Shown: positions 1 to 9,900 of the stretch, in pieces
Numbering within the stretch: position 1 is the stretch's first letter
Layout: the number at the start of each line of letters is the position of its first letter
DNA from: Candidatus Poseidoniaceae archaeon
GTDB lineage: Archaea; Thermoplasmatota; Poseidoniia; Poseidoniales; Poseidoniaceae
NCBI GenBank assembly: GCA_016777125.1
Contig: JADHSC010000003.1
Coordinates: 79,164 to 111,237, forward strand
Direction of reading: 5' to 3'
DNA length: 32,074 bases
Program-made: the position numbers and the translations under genes
The notes under the pieces: generated by a model
What the model saw: only the letters and a program-made list of their open reading frames with translations
The model's database searches: none
What the model was told of the DNA's origin: nothing

Positions 1-3000
1 GCATGGAATCACCCTTTGTTCGAGTGTGATCCATGTAACCAACAGTAGCGTAATCGTAGTAAGCAGCACAACCTGAGTCGTACTTGAATTCGATTTCGTT
101 TGTTACGTCATAGAAGATAACTTGGTAATCACAAAGGTATTGTGTATTGTATCCCATATCTCTCCATTCAACGATAAGCATCATGTTAGGATCGCCAACT
201 TCAAAGGTATTCGAGGTTGTAGTTTCAGTGTTTACGCCTGCTGAGACAGTAGATTCGTCTACAGATGTAGCGTAGTATTCAACATAATCCCCACGTTCGA
301 AGGTGTTTACAGTAGCAGCCCAGTCACAGGTACCTGCAGCACATTCAGAACGTGTCTTGCCTACAGGAGACAAGAGAATTGATGTTGTGCTTCCATTATT
401 TACTGAGTAATGCAATGTTGGTCCTTCGTTCAATGTTTGATTAACATTCAATCCAGATGGTGGATCTCCTGCATCTGCGATAGTGTATGTGAACGTTCGA
501 CTCTTACTGTGAGAATCACGCAAGACTGAATGCTCCATATCAGGTGAACTGGTATCAGGCGTAGGCGCAATCTTTCCAACCTTGTATGTGATTGAACCAG
601 AAGTTGCCATTCGTCCGTAATATCCAGCACTTAGAGCAACACCAGACCACTTGTAAGAAGAGGTTTGGTATGCATAGTAGTAACCAGTGTTACAACCAGC
701 GTTCGAGGAACTGGAACGGTAGAAGTAATAGAAACCGTTTGTTCCAACACACAGCCAGTTAGCCTTGGAAGTACTGTATCCTGTGCCATTCCAAGTAATC
801 TTACCGAATGTTCCGGTAATGTTTCCTGGGATAGGGACGTTGTAAGCAGCTGTGTATCCGTACGTGGATACAGAGGATGCTTGGCTTCCTCCAGCGAGTG
901 CGCCTGTTTCGATCTCAGGTGTTGAATCACCGATACCGACCATACCCCATGCGTTGTCGCCGGAGTCATAATGGAAGATCAGGTTCATCTGAGGTCCATT
1001 CTTTGCGCTGATTGCAAGGTATCCGCCGTCGCCTTGATGGAGTTCATCAAGACCTGATTGGGTTCCACCGTATCCGTTGTATCCACCGCTAGGTGTTGTG
1101 GTCCACTGTATCTTCCACTGAGAGTAGAAGTAATACGAGGAAGAGTAGAAACATGAGTAACTACCTGTACCACAGTTCGAGACGTCCCACTCGTAGAGAT
1201 ACTCATCGGAGTGGTCGTAATAGGTCATCTGCCTGTCGTGGTATCCTAGTGGGGTGAAATAACTACCCGAGTGGACATCCGTTGTCAGAACAGTGAATTT
1301 CTTAGCATTTCCAGCATTGGTGATATCGTCAACGAAGAAGTAGTGAGCATTGCTCTCTACCCATGTACCTGGTGCTGTATTGCTTGCTGGCGGTGTAGGA
1401 TCGTATCCTACGTTTGCTCCACCTGCAGTGTTTAGGTCTTGGAACTTCCAATAGTACTCGACGTAATCGCCTGCGCTAATGTCTGGAGTGGTAGCCTTGA
1501 ATCGGCAATCACTAGCAGTTGATGTGCAGGTTTGGATTGTCGTTGCACTGACAGAGGTCCATGTGCCATTGTTGATGCTGTAAGACATTGTTACACCGTT
1601 AGTCGATGTCGTGTCAACTCCAGAGAGGTCAGTTAATGTTGTGAAGAACGTTCTCTCTCCTTCAACATATGAGGTCAATCCGCTGTAAGGAACGTGACTG
1701 GAAGTTGGGGCATCCGAGTCAGTACCACCGGAGTAAATAATTTCCAGATAGCTGTTTGAACCACCGCTGTTGTAAGCATATGTGTAGACATATATGCTTG
1801 AAGTCATATCAGCACCCATTCCGACGGTACCGGAGTTGGATTGTGCGTTGATAATGTAGTTGTGAGAACCTGTGCTGGAGGAACAAGCAGTACCTGCAGA
1901 GTTCGAGTTGTCACAGAGTTCAGATGTTTTCCAACCTGTTCCTTGAGCGTATGTACCTACAGCAGCAGAGTTACCAATTGAAGAAATCAATTTTAGCTCG
2001 TTTGTGATACTGTTCGATCCAGACAAAAGGTTAGCTGAAATTCCTCCAGAACATGTTGCTGAGGTGATAGCGTAGTTGTATCGAACGTCAGTACCACAGG
2101 ATTCCAAAACTCTGGATGTGATGCTTGTAGAAGAAGAACTTCCGTATCCATATGATACATATTGCTTCCAGTTCACTTCTTCAACAGTTGCGCCAGATGG
2201 TAGGGCTGAACTTGATGTGAAGGTGTACTTGTGCCATGGGACATAGTAGTAAGATGCATAGTAACGGTACAAGTAGGAGTATGTGTTATCGTAACAATAT
2301 CCATAGTAAACGTAGCAGTATCCACGGCTTCCACTTGTGACCTTGATGGTTGGGTCAAGAGCGAGTGGGAACACTCGGTCTTCGGACATCAACCAATCTG
2401 TGTCGACTGCTGTGGTAAGGAGAACCATTGGGCCGTACACTTGCACGAAGTATGTGCCGATGTACGGTTCATTGCTCGATTCTTCCATAACAACTGGCTC
2501 AGGGATGGTGGCCAGAAGTTCACCGGTATCTGTCGAACGGATTTCGAGTTCACCTTGTGTTGTGGTGATTTCCTCACCAAGAGGTGCTCCGTCTAAGTAA
2601 AGAGCATAGCCCATTGGAAGACGGATTGTTTCAGTCATACCAAAGTATGCTGCAACTTCGTCAAGGACTGGACGCTCTTCAATGATCAGGTTTTGCTTGA
2701 CTTGGTTTGTTTCAACCGAGTAGTCAATAGCAAATCCTTCAGCAAGAGGGTATCGAATTACGTTACCGCCGACTTCAACATCGCCCATAGCAGGAGCAGC
2801 CTGGTATGGCATAGGAGCCGTTCCAGTGATGTCGATTGTCATGAGGACAGGGTTCAGACCAGTGATGATTGGATCAACGAACTGGTTTGGCTGGACACTT
2901 ACACCCTCTGAAAGTTCAGCACCAAAGGTGGTTGTGAAGGTATTCTCCTTTACTTCCCATCCATTCGGTGTCGCCATGATGTTGAGGTTAATGTCCTCAA

Positions 3001-3331
3001 AGGCGCCACTATCAGCAAGGTAATGCACAGGCTCATCACTTGTGAGTTGTGCTATTTTTCCATCCTCAGTAAGGAAGGCCTTTGTGTTCGCTTGCCTCAT
3101 TCCCAGTAATTCCTGGGTGGCGTCGTACTCATAGGTCGTTTGTTCGATGGCGGCTGGGAGCTTGAAGAAATCATCAATATCATTTGAGATTTCTGCAACA
3201 CTCACAGTATCGGTCGTTGTGTTATCTACTAGGCTTGTCATTGGCATAAATGCCATCAAAGCACATAGTAGAACGGCAATACCGATTCCACCAATTGCGG
3301 TTTTCTTTTTATTATTCTTGTTTCCCAACAT
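1..3331 (-). CDS. Giant secreted Tyr/Ser/Gly-rich surface protein (partial, C-terminus beyond window)
   Basis: An open frame of about 1110 codons runs from an ATG at 3331 off the left edge, so the C-terminus is missing. The N-terminus (MLGNKNNKKK, then a hydrophobic stretch GIGIAVLLCALMAF) looks like a signal peptide or anchor. Around residues 315-330 there is the motif FPLALDPTI, which resembles the '(Y/F)PV.(I/L)DPT' motif of DNRLRE/Rhs-like wall proteins. It is followed by a Tyr cluster (about 2220-2332) and then Ser/Gly-rich beta-type sequence. Two related segments end in GDYVEYYWKF (about 1435-1480) and GDYVEYYATS (about 255-300), suggesting repeated beta-sandwich units of the kind found in adhesins or S-layer-associated proteins. 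Several Cys occur as close pairs. An in-frame ATG at 3337 is an alternative start, but GAGTG spacing suits 3331. The function is probably cell-surface adhesion or envelope; no enzyme motif was recognised. Confidence 0.75.
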   Translation of the reverse strand, partial: MLGNKNNKKKTAIGGIGIAVLLCALMAFMPMTSLVDNTTTDTVSVAEISNDIDDFFKLPAAIEQTTYEYDATQELLGMRQANTKAFLTEDGKIAQLTSDEPVHYLADSGAFEDINLNIMATPNGWEVKENTFTTTFGAELSEGVSVQPNQFVDPIITGLNPVLMTIDITGTAPMPYQAAPAMGDVEVGGNVIRYPLAEGFAIDYSVETNQVKQNLIIEERPVLDEVAAYFGMTETIRLPMGYALYLDGAPLGEEITTTQGELEIRSTDTGELLATIPEPVVMEESSNEPYIGTYFVQVYGPMVLLTTAVDTDWLMSEDRVFPLALDPTIKVTSGSRGYCYVYYGYCYDNTYSYLYRYYASYYYVPWHKYTFTSSSALPSGATVEEVNWKQYVSYGYGSSSSTSITSRVLESCGTDVRYNYAITSATCSGGISANLLSGSNSITNELKLISSIGNSAAVGTYAQGTGWKTSELCDNSNSAGTACSSSTGSHNYIINAQSNSGTVGMGADMTSSIYVYTYAYNSGGSNSYLEIIYSGGTDSDAPTSSHVPYSGLTSYVEGERTFFTTLTDLSGVDTTSTNGVTMSYSINNGTWTSVSATTIQTCTSTASDCRFKATTPDISAGDYVEYYWKFQDLNTAGGANVGYDPTPPASNTAPGTWVESNAHYFFVDDITNAGNAKKFTVLTTDVHSGSYFTPLGYHDRQMTYYDHSDEYLYEWDVSNCGTGSYSCFYSSSYYFYSQWKIQWTTTPSGGYNGYGGTQSGLDELHQGDGGYLAISAKNGPQMNLIFHYDSGDNAWGMVGIGDSTPEIETGALAGGSQASSVSTYGYTAAYNVPIPGNITGTFGKITWNGTGYSTSKANWLCVGTNGFYYFYRSSSSNAGCNTGYYYAYQTSSYKWSGVALSAGYYGRMATSGSITYKVGKIAPTPDTSSPDMEHSVLRDSHSKSRTFTYTIADAGDPPSGLNVNQTLNEGPTLHYSVNNGSTTSILLSPVGKTRSECAAGTCDWAATVNTFERGDYVEYYATSVDESTVSAGVNTETTTSNTFEVGDPNMMLIVEWRDMGYNTQYLCDYQVIFYDVTNEIEFKYDSGCAAYYDYATVGYMDHTRTKGDSM

Positions 3332-3380
3332 AGTCATTCACTCTACACGGACTGTATGCAAGTGCAACCACGTCCTCCGC

Positions 3381-3390
3381 TACTTATAGG
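3381..3390 (-). promoter_or_regulatory. TATA box of the giant surface protein gene
   Basis: The minus strand reads CCTATAAGTA. A transcript starting about 26 nt downstream (near 3360) would give a leader of about 29 nt, with a GAGTG ribosome-binding-like sequence before the ATG at 3331. Confidence 0.5.
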
Positions 3391-3406
3391 AATTGGGGTG
3401 CAAAAT

Positions 3407-3428
3407 CTTTGAATCAATTGTTTCAAAG
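3407..3428. promoter_or_regulatory. 22-bp near-perfect palindrome, candidate operator
   Basis: The arms CTTTGAA (3407-3413) and TTCAAAG (3422-3428) flank the inner palindrome CAATTG (3415-3420). Only the T/T pair at 3414/3421 breaks symmetry. Its centre is about 32 bp upstream of the TATA box of the giant surface protein gene, where a dimeric activator or repressor could act. Confidence 0.45.
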
Positions 3429-3448
3429 TGTAAATTAAACAGGATACT

Positions 3449-3462
3449 GCGTAACATTACGC
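3449..3462. promoter_or_regulatory. Inverted repeat GCGTAA-CA-TTACGC, possible operator
   Basis: Two perfect 6-bp arms are separated by 2 nt, 20 bp beyond the 22-bp palindrome and in the same upstream region. It is too short to be a terminator and has no T-run. A second regulator site is possible, but a chance match of this length cannot be excluded. Confidence 0.3.
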
Positions 3463-3585
3463 CACCTCAGTAGTACAAACAATTTGTAAAAAGAACAATC
3501 TATTTAATTCTGTTTTTACGATTTAACAAATTGACGATCTATTAACGAATTTCTAGGGGCACTTACTGCATCAAAATAAAAAAAG

Positions 3586-3617
3586 GCCGGAGAGGGCGCC
3601 TGAACGCCCTCCCCGGC
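3586..3617 (-). terminator. Hairpin terminator with T-tract
   Basis: The arms at 3586-3598 and 3605-3617 form a GC-rich 13-bp stem with one A/C mismatch and a 6-nt loop. On the minus strand the stem is followed by TTTTTTTATTTT. It lies 55 nt after the stop codon of the 1052-aa surface protein gene and faces the right way to end its transcript. Confidence 0.75.
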
Positions 3618-3671
3618 GGCTTCTGTACACAATGAGTGCACAGATTACGACGGTGGATCACAGAGTGTTAC

Positions 3672-6600
3672 TCAATAATCCCAGTCTTTGTCTTCGCCTT
3701 CGTTTCCGCCTCGTGAGAGGATGAAAGCACCGGCAATGAATGCTATGACGACTACGCCACCAATAGCACCCCAGGTCCAGCCTGGGAGTTCTCCACTTTC
3801 TTTGTCATCTCCATCAGTGGAGTTTGTATCGGTGGTACCACCAGCATTCTCCTTGAAGAATGGTGCATCGGCACCAGAATCCGAGTTCGAGGCAGCATAT
3901 GCCTTGTTTCCAAGAGCGTCAACAGGTACAACAACGAAGTAAACGGTGTATTGCCCAGGGCTCGTACTCATCATGACATCAGCAGTAGTGGTTCCAGCAT
4001 CTGCAGTTGGAACACAGTTTGATGGCATCTCAGCTGCAGTGAATGATTCACGGTTCTGAGAACAAACGTGCCATACTGCTACATCAGAGAGGTCATCACC
4101 GGTAGCATCCCACTTGAGGGTCCACATATCGCCAGCTACAGTAACTGATACGTTTGATGCTGCTGCACCACCGTCAACTGCCTTATCAGCAACGACAGTT
4201 GCAGTTCCAACAGGAGTGCTGCAGAGTCCATCGTTGTTACAGATTGCGATGTCTATGGTGTAGGATACGCCGTGTGCTGTGTCACTGTAAGTGTACATGA
4301 ATTGGTCAGAAGCCAAATCGATTTCAAAGATATCTGAATCAGCATCGTTTGAGACACTGATTGAGAACTTCTCATCGGAAAGCATTGTACCAGTTGTACC
4401 CCAGTTCATTGAGATTCCACCGTTGTATTCTGCGTTAGCACTGAATCCACTGATCGATGCACTTGGCGCGTCCTTTGATTGCAAAGGAGCGTCAATGAGC
4501 AAGAATTGTCCAGCCGGCAATACAGGTCCAGATAGAACCGCAGAGAGAACCGACATGGTTGAATCTTCTTCACTGTTTGTTGCACCATCTGCAAGGAGTT
4601 GAGTCAGCGTTGCGACCTTACAGTCTGTCGTGAACCATAGAGACGATGCTCCTAGGCCAGAATCAAACATGATGTCCAAGCTGTGAGCAAGGACGTCATT
4701 GGCTGCATAGGTCGTGACTGGGTTGTATTCAATAACTGCAACTGGGGTGTAAACACCGGAGAGTTCGCCACCTGTTGAATCAGGAAGAGTAATTCCTTCG
4801 CATGTTGTGGTATCGCCATCTTCGACATCGATTGAGAAGGCTGCCTTGCTGAAGTATGTGATCGAGTAATCCATCGTAACTCCAGCAGTTGTTGTATCGG
4901 ATGCGACTGCATTGTTCCAGATTTCGATGATGAGTTCTTCTGTTACTGAACCACCATGAAAGTCAGTGACTGTTACCTTCACAGGGAAGGTGGTAACGAA
5001 AGCAGGGATGACTGGAGTCGAACATGTTCGTCCAACGCCACCTAGGCCGCCACATCCTGCGAGTGGGGTACTTGTAGCTCCACCAACCCATGTGTAGGTC
5101 AATCCTTCACCTGTTACGTCATCTGCATCGAAGACGGAAACTTCGAACTCAAGCATGTTTTCCATACCAAGCATGAGATCGCCTTGTGTAACAAGGTCGA
5201 GTGAGGAAACGACAGGGAGGTTGTTACGAACTTCCTTCTGCATCGAAACTTGATTGTTCGAGAGTTTCTGATCAGTCGTCTTTTCTTCCATTACAAGGTT
5301 GGCTTCGATTGTGTATGTTCCAACATCGAATTCAATCATTGTGCAAGCATGACCTTGATTGAAAGCCATTGCTCCAGTTCCGAGCAAAGCGTGGTTGTAT
5401 GAAGGCTCTACACCTTGAATACATTCATTCACCATTTCAGTGATCACTTCGTTCGTATCGAGGTTTGTGATTGTGAACGTAACGTTCCAATCATACAATT
5501 CTGTTGCAGAGGAACCTCGATGTTCAACGGATGCGTCAATGTAAGAGGTACCGACAGAAAGATCTCCAGGTTCACCAGAGCCAACGGTATATGTTGCGAT
5601 TCCTGTTCCATCGGAGTTGTATCCTTGGTTGACAGTTAGCATCGAGATGCGGATGTCATGGAAAGTGGATAATGTTCCTGTGATTTCGTCAGCGTTGTTG
5701 TTTGTGATATCGTCGCGGACGAAGGATTCCTCACAAAAGTGACTGTAGGTGGTGGTGGTGGAAACGTCCTCTCCTTCTTCACCGGTTGCGTTTTCAACAA
5801 CGACTTCCTGACATGACTCGAATTGTCCGTAAAGACTGTAGCCACCGAGTTGAACGTCGATGGAGTATGCAGCCTCTGGTTCGCCTGTATCCGGCAGAAC
5901 AGATCCTTTGTATTCCCAAACACCATTGTTGATGTTATTGGACATAATAGAGCGAATTTCAGTTTCCTTATCTGTAGGGTCGGTTTCGTTTTGGTAAACA
6001 TCAACAACTTGGCTCGTACCTACGTTGACTGAGTGTACAAGGGAGCCTAAAGTAGCCGACTTCAAATCAGCAATATCATCGCCAGAAGCAGACGTAATGT
6101 CGCCAGATACGTCGATATTCATTGTCAGGTTGTGGGTAATGAAGTCTGAGGATCCGTTGAGTTCGACAGTAATTGTGAATGCCTTGGCCCCTTCACCAGT
6201 TGCGATTCCAGAGTTGAAGGTTGGATCATCCCAAGAGATATCAACATCGATATCGAGGTAATCACGTACTTCGACGTAGACTTGTTGTACGTCGTTTGTT
6301 GCTTCAACATCTTGGTCGGAGTAGACTTCGATTTGAACAACATAGATACCTGCTGTAGGACTCCAAGTGGCATCGCCACCTCCATATTGAATCATTGTCT
6401 TGCCACCTTTGAAGACATCTCCTGATGCAAGTGATTGATCATCGCACACGGTTGTGTCATCGCAAATAACGTCTGGGTTATCCCATTCGAGGTCTGCACC
6501 ATTGCTGTCAATAGCAAGGTTTAGTGGGTTTCCGTTTCCATCAGCATTCCAAACCTGTGCTTTGTAGCCAAGTTCGGTAATTGCAGTATCGCCAGCATTC

Positions 6601-6830
6601 TGAATGAATACTTCGAAGGTCGTATCTTGACCTACGAACAGTTCATTGCGGCATGTTGGTTCGCAAACGGTTTCTTTCGGTGAAGTAATTGCAACGAGTT
6701 CTGCGTCAGCACCTGAACGGGCTCCCGCGTCCTCTATTACTTCGGTTGTTTCTAGCTGTGTGATGTCGATGTTTGCCATTAGGCTAGCAACCAACAAAAG
6801 CACAAGCATTACAGGGGTAATTTTTCTCAT
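3672..6830 (-). CDS. Large secreted surface protein with C-terminal membrane anchor
   Basis: A 1052-aa protein. Residues 1-20 (MRKITPVMLVLLLVASLMA) form a signal peptide. From about residue 55 there is a CARDB-like segment (ELFVGQDTTFEVFIQNAGDT), followed by further beta-sandwich-like units containing N-glycosylation sequons. The region near 560-650 resembles PKD/Ig-like domains on surface proteins, and about 800-980 has fibronectin-III-like character. The end is a Thr/Asp/Ser-rich linker, one membrane helix (about 1018-1038) and a short charged tail, so the protein would sit on the outside held by its C-terminus. The start is supported by CCTCC at 6838-6842 (GGAGG on the coding strand) and a TATA box at 6876-6885. 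This architecture is common among large surface proteins of marine archaea. The exact role (envelope layer, adhesion or polymer binding) cannot be read from sequence. Confidence 0.85.
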   Translation of the reverse strand: MRKITPVMLVLLLVASLMANIDITQLETTEVIEDAGARSGADAELVAITSPKETVCEPTCRNELFVGQDTTFEVFIQNAGDTAITELGYKAQVWNADGNGNPLNLAIDSNGADLEWDNPDVICDDTTVCDDQSLASGDVFKGGKTMIQYGGGDATWSPTAGIYVVQIEVYSDQDVEATNDVQQVYVEVRDYLDIDVDISWDDPTFNSGIATGEGAKAFTITVELNGSSDFITHNLTMNIDVSGDITSASGDDIADLKSATLGSLVHSVNVGTSQVVDVYQNETDPTDKETEIRSIMSNNINNGVWEYKGSVLPDTGEPEAAYSIDVQLGGYSLYGQFESCQEVVVENATGEEGEDVSTTTTYSHFCEESFVRDDITNNNADEITGTLSTFHDIRISMLTVNQGYNSDGTGIATYTVGSGEPGDLSVGTSYIDASVEHRGSSATELYDWNVTFTITNLDTNEVITEMVNECIQGVEPSYNHALLGTGAMAFNQGHACTMIEFDVGTYTIEANLVMEEKTTDQKLSNNQVSMQKEVRNNLPVVSSLDLVTQGDLMLGMENMLEFEVSVFDADDVTGEGLTYTWVGGATSTPLAGCGGLGGVGRTCSTPVIPAFVTTFPVKVTVTDFHGGSVTEELIIEIWNNAVASDTTTAGVTMDYSITYFSKAAFSIDVEDGDTTTCEGITLPDSTGGELSGVYTPVAVIEYNPVTTYAANDVLAHSLDIMFDSGLGASSLWFTTDCKVATLTQLLADGATNSEEDSTMSVLSAVLSGPVLPAGQFLLIDAPLQSKDAPSASISGFSANAEYNGGISMNWGTTGTMLSDEKFSISVSNDADSDIFEIDLASDQFMYTYSDTAHGVSYTIDIAICNNDGLCSTPVGTATVVADKAVDGGAAASNVSVTVAGDMWTLKWDATGDDLSDVAVWHVCSQNRESFTAAEMPSNCVPTADAGTTTADVMMSTSPGQYTVYFVVVPVDALGNKAYAASNSDSGADAPFFKENAGGTTDTNSTDGDDKESGELPGWTWGAIGGVVVIAFIAGAFILSRGGNEGEDKDWDY

Positions 6831-6837
6831 GTCATAT

Positions 6838-6842
6838 CCTCC
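6838..6842 (-). promoter_or_regulatory. Shine-Dalgarno GGAGG of the 1052-aa protein
   Basis: GGAGG on the minus strand lies 7 nt before the ATG at 6830 and fixes that start. It shows that this first gene of a transcript uses a leader, unlike several leaderless genes further along. Confidence 0.65.
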
Positions 6843-6875
6843 AATGGGGCGGTATCTCGCCCTACGATAAACGCC

Positions 6876-6885
6876 GTATATATAC
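6876..6885 (-). promoter_or_regulatory. TATA box of the 1052-aa surface protein gene
   Basis: The sequence GTATATATAC is centred 50 nt upstream of the start codon. Transcription about 26 nt downstream would begin near 6855 and leave a leader of about 25 nt that includes the GGAGG site. Confidence 0.65.
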
Positions 6886-6972
6886 TATGGGTGTGATATT
6901 TATTGGGGATTTTCATTAAAATATTTCCTCTACGGAGTCCCTTGATTGCGGCTCAGTAAAGGGTTTAGGATT

Positions 6973-9900
6973 TCAAGAACTAGAACGTAAGGCTTCCGAA
7001 GGTGGAATTTTGGATGCTGCTCGTACAGGACCAAGAGTGGCTAAGAAAACAAGAATCCACCCTCCTAGGAACATAACAATAGCAGTCGTCCAGGGGAGTA
7101 CAAGAGATGCCCCTTCTTTTTCCCATACAGCGGAATGCAATCCGATATGGAAAAGCAAACCGACTACAATCCCGTTGAGAATTCCTAACAATGCGACCCA
7201 TGTGACTTCAACGAGATGGATTCTCATGACCATTCCTTGAGTGTAACCTATAGCGCGTAACATCCCGATATGCTTCCTTCTCTCCGATACAGAACGATAC
7301 GTTACAACACCAATCCCTGCAATACCGATCACCAAACCGATAGAGAGATATCCCTCGAACAGGGCAAGAATGGATAAGACGAGGGATTGGATGAGTGCAA
7401 CTTCTTCTGCGATGAGTGATACTTGAATTCCTTCCTTTTCTAGATCTAAACTCAATTGTTCGCTAAGTTCTGCTGCTGCTTCTCGTTCCCCTTTTGACTT
7501 ACCAGCGGCCTCATAGTAAGATACGCCCGTATTATCGAACGATGAACTGGCCTCACTATCAGGAGAAACGGACACATAGACTCGAGTTAGATCCCCCTCG
7601 TATTGCTCGACCACTGGTTCTGAGGGCATCCAAACACCTGCAGAAAACAAATAGGATGATTGTTCAAGGATGCCGCCAACTGTCACAACACGGCGGTGAC
7701 TCGGTTGTTTTGAATCGATGATGGTGATGTTTTCACCAACTTTGACAGGGAAGATGCCAATAGAGGCTCCATCAAGAGAGGACTCTAGGCCAAACGAGGC
7801 ATCAACGAAAACTACGTCTGTTCTTTGATGCATGGACTTCCAAGCTTCTTCTGAGGAATCGCCAAGCCCTTCATCCCAAATGTAAAGTGAAATACCGCCG
7901 TGATTAACAAAGTCCTGATCAACGCCTCGAAGGATGTAGGGAGAACGTGTTTCTTCATCGTTCTCGAGGAATACCTGGGCCCTATACACCCGCCCTACTG
8001 CATCGATTTGCTCGATATTGGAATTCTCTAATCCCCATTCCTCAACAGATCCTTCGAGTTGCAAGGGTCGTGATCTTGAAGATGAGAGCATTAATTCAAA
8101 TTCGCCTTCAGATTCTTCGACAAACGAACTCGAATAATTATCAAATTGTAACGTATAGCCACTTAGAACGATGACAGAGAATACCGTTATTGAGAACATG
8201 CCCATCACCACAGCAGTCCGTAGAGGTTTCTGAAGCGGATAGGACAACGCTACTGGTAGAACTGGTCCACTGGATAGTTTTGGCAGACGTAACAATCCTC
8301 GTATCATCGTTGGAGCAAGCGCAGCTAAGACAGACACGCCAGCAAAGACTTGTACAAGTCCAATCAGAATAAACGACAATTCATTTGGAGTCAAATCATT
8401 GCGGATAGGATCAAGAGAAGACGGCAGCCCTGTCCAAACCAATAGAGCGACACCACTCCAGCCAATCGTCCTACGAGGAGCCTCTCTGAATACGGGTAAC
8501 GTACCGTCAATTTTCCTACGGGCTCGAAGAACGGGAATGACCCAAAACAGAATCGGCATCGTGAAGAGAAGAGCACTACAGCCAAACAAAATCCACATCG
8601 AGTGAGCAACACCTTGCCCTCCAATAAAGAACAATCCAATACTTCCCAATGCCGCACCTGCCATAACAATAAGGAAGATGTATATCCCCCATGGGACGTG
8701 TTTCGGAATTCGTTGAGGGACACTCTTTAGGGCATGAACAATAATCAAACGAGACGACCAAAGAGCCGAAAAGAACAATGTCAGAATGGAGAGATGGAAT
8801 CCCCAGAACCAGCCTGAAGCAAGGGATGATGAATCGACGTGGAACGTAAACACGTCCGTACCAGCATTGGCAAAGACACTTGAAAAACCGATTCCAATAA
8901 ACCAAGCAAGCCCCGTACCGAGTAACGAACCGATACCGCATCCAAAGAATGCTGCAATTGAGCCTTCGATCATGGTCATGTATCGTAAATCAGATCGTGT
9001 GAAGCCAAGTGCTCTAACAGTTGCATACTCTTTTTGTCGAACATCGACCAACATCATCACGATGGTTACGACCAGAAGGACGCCTGCCGCTATCGTAAAG
9101 GATCCAAACACAAGGAACATTGCCGACAATACCCCTGATGATGCTTCGGCTTGTTCCATAGCATCGAGTTTTACTGTTCGAATCGAAATGGACATCTCCT
9201 CAAATCCAACGAGTTCATTGAGATGGTTTTCAATCGCAATCCGCTCTTCAAGCGATACAGAACCAAACACGAGCATAGAGCGTTCGTCTTCTTCTGCAGC
9301 TGCCAATGTTTCACCATCGTTGATATTGATAAGACCGAGGACGACCGATTCAAGTTCGGATAATTGCGAGAGTTGATCGTTTTCTGTGAACGAACCATTG
9401 ATCATGAGTTGCTGTGAATCATCGGAGCCAAAGGCGAATTGGAAGAGACCTGAGGCGTTTAGGGAGCCATTTGCAACACCAGAGATCATTTGCAACCGAT
9501 CTCCTATCATCAATTCGGTTTCAGTAACATTCAATGAGGGAACGTCACCATCAATAGCGAAGAACATCTGAGGGAGGGTCCCAAATCCTCCTGCATCTGA
9601 AAGGATAGGAAGGCGAATGGACTGTATTGAACCATCCTCAACAGCGCGAACAATAATTCCTGGAGATTCTATGCACCATGCTTCTTGACTGCTTACAATC
9701 GACCCTTTTCCAGACGTACATACAGATGGAGCATTCGAAGATGAAACCGGCCATTCCGCTTCGGAAATCTCGACGAAAGTCGATTCTTCCGCACGCCATG
9801 CTCGTTTGTAATAATCAATAGATAGAAGGCCTTCAACTTTCAAATAAAGGTCGCCTAAGTGATGTTCTAAGTCCCAATTCAAAACCGTTGAAGGTGCGTT

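Larger units (their letters stand above)
3332..3671. other. AT-rich intergenic region, 340 nt
   Basis: No credible gene lies here. The part near 3332-3390 holds the 5' leader and TATA box of the giant surface protein. The middle holds two palindromes (3407-3428, 3449-3462). The part near 3586-3617 holds the terminator hairpin of the 1052-aa surface protein gene. The stretch 3463-3580 is AT-rich with no structure that I can name. Confidence 0.7.
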
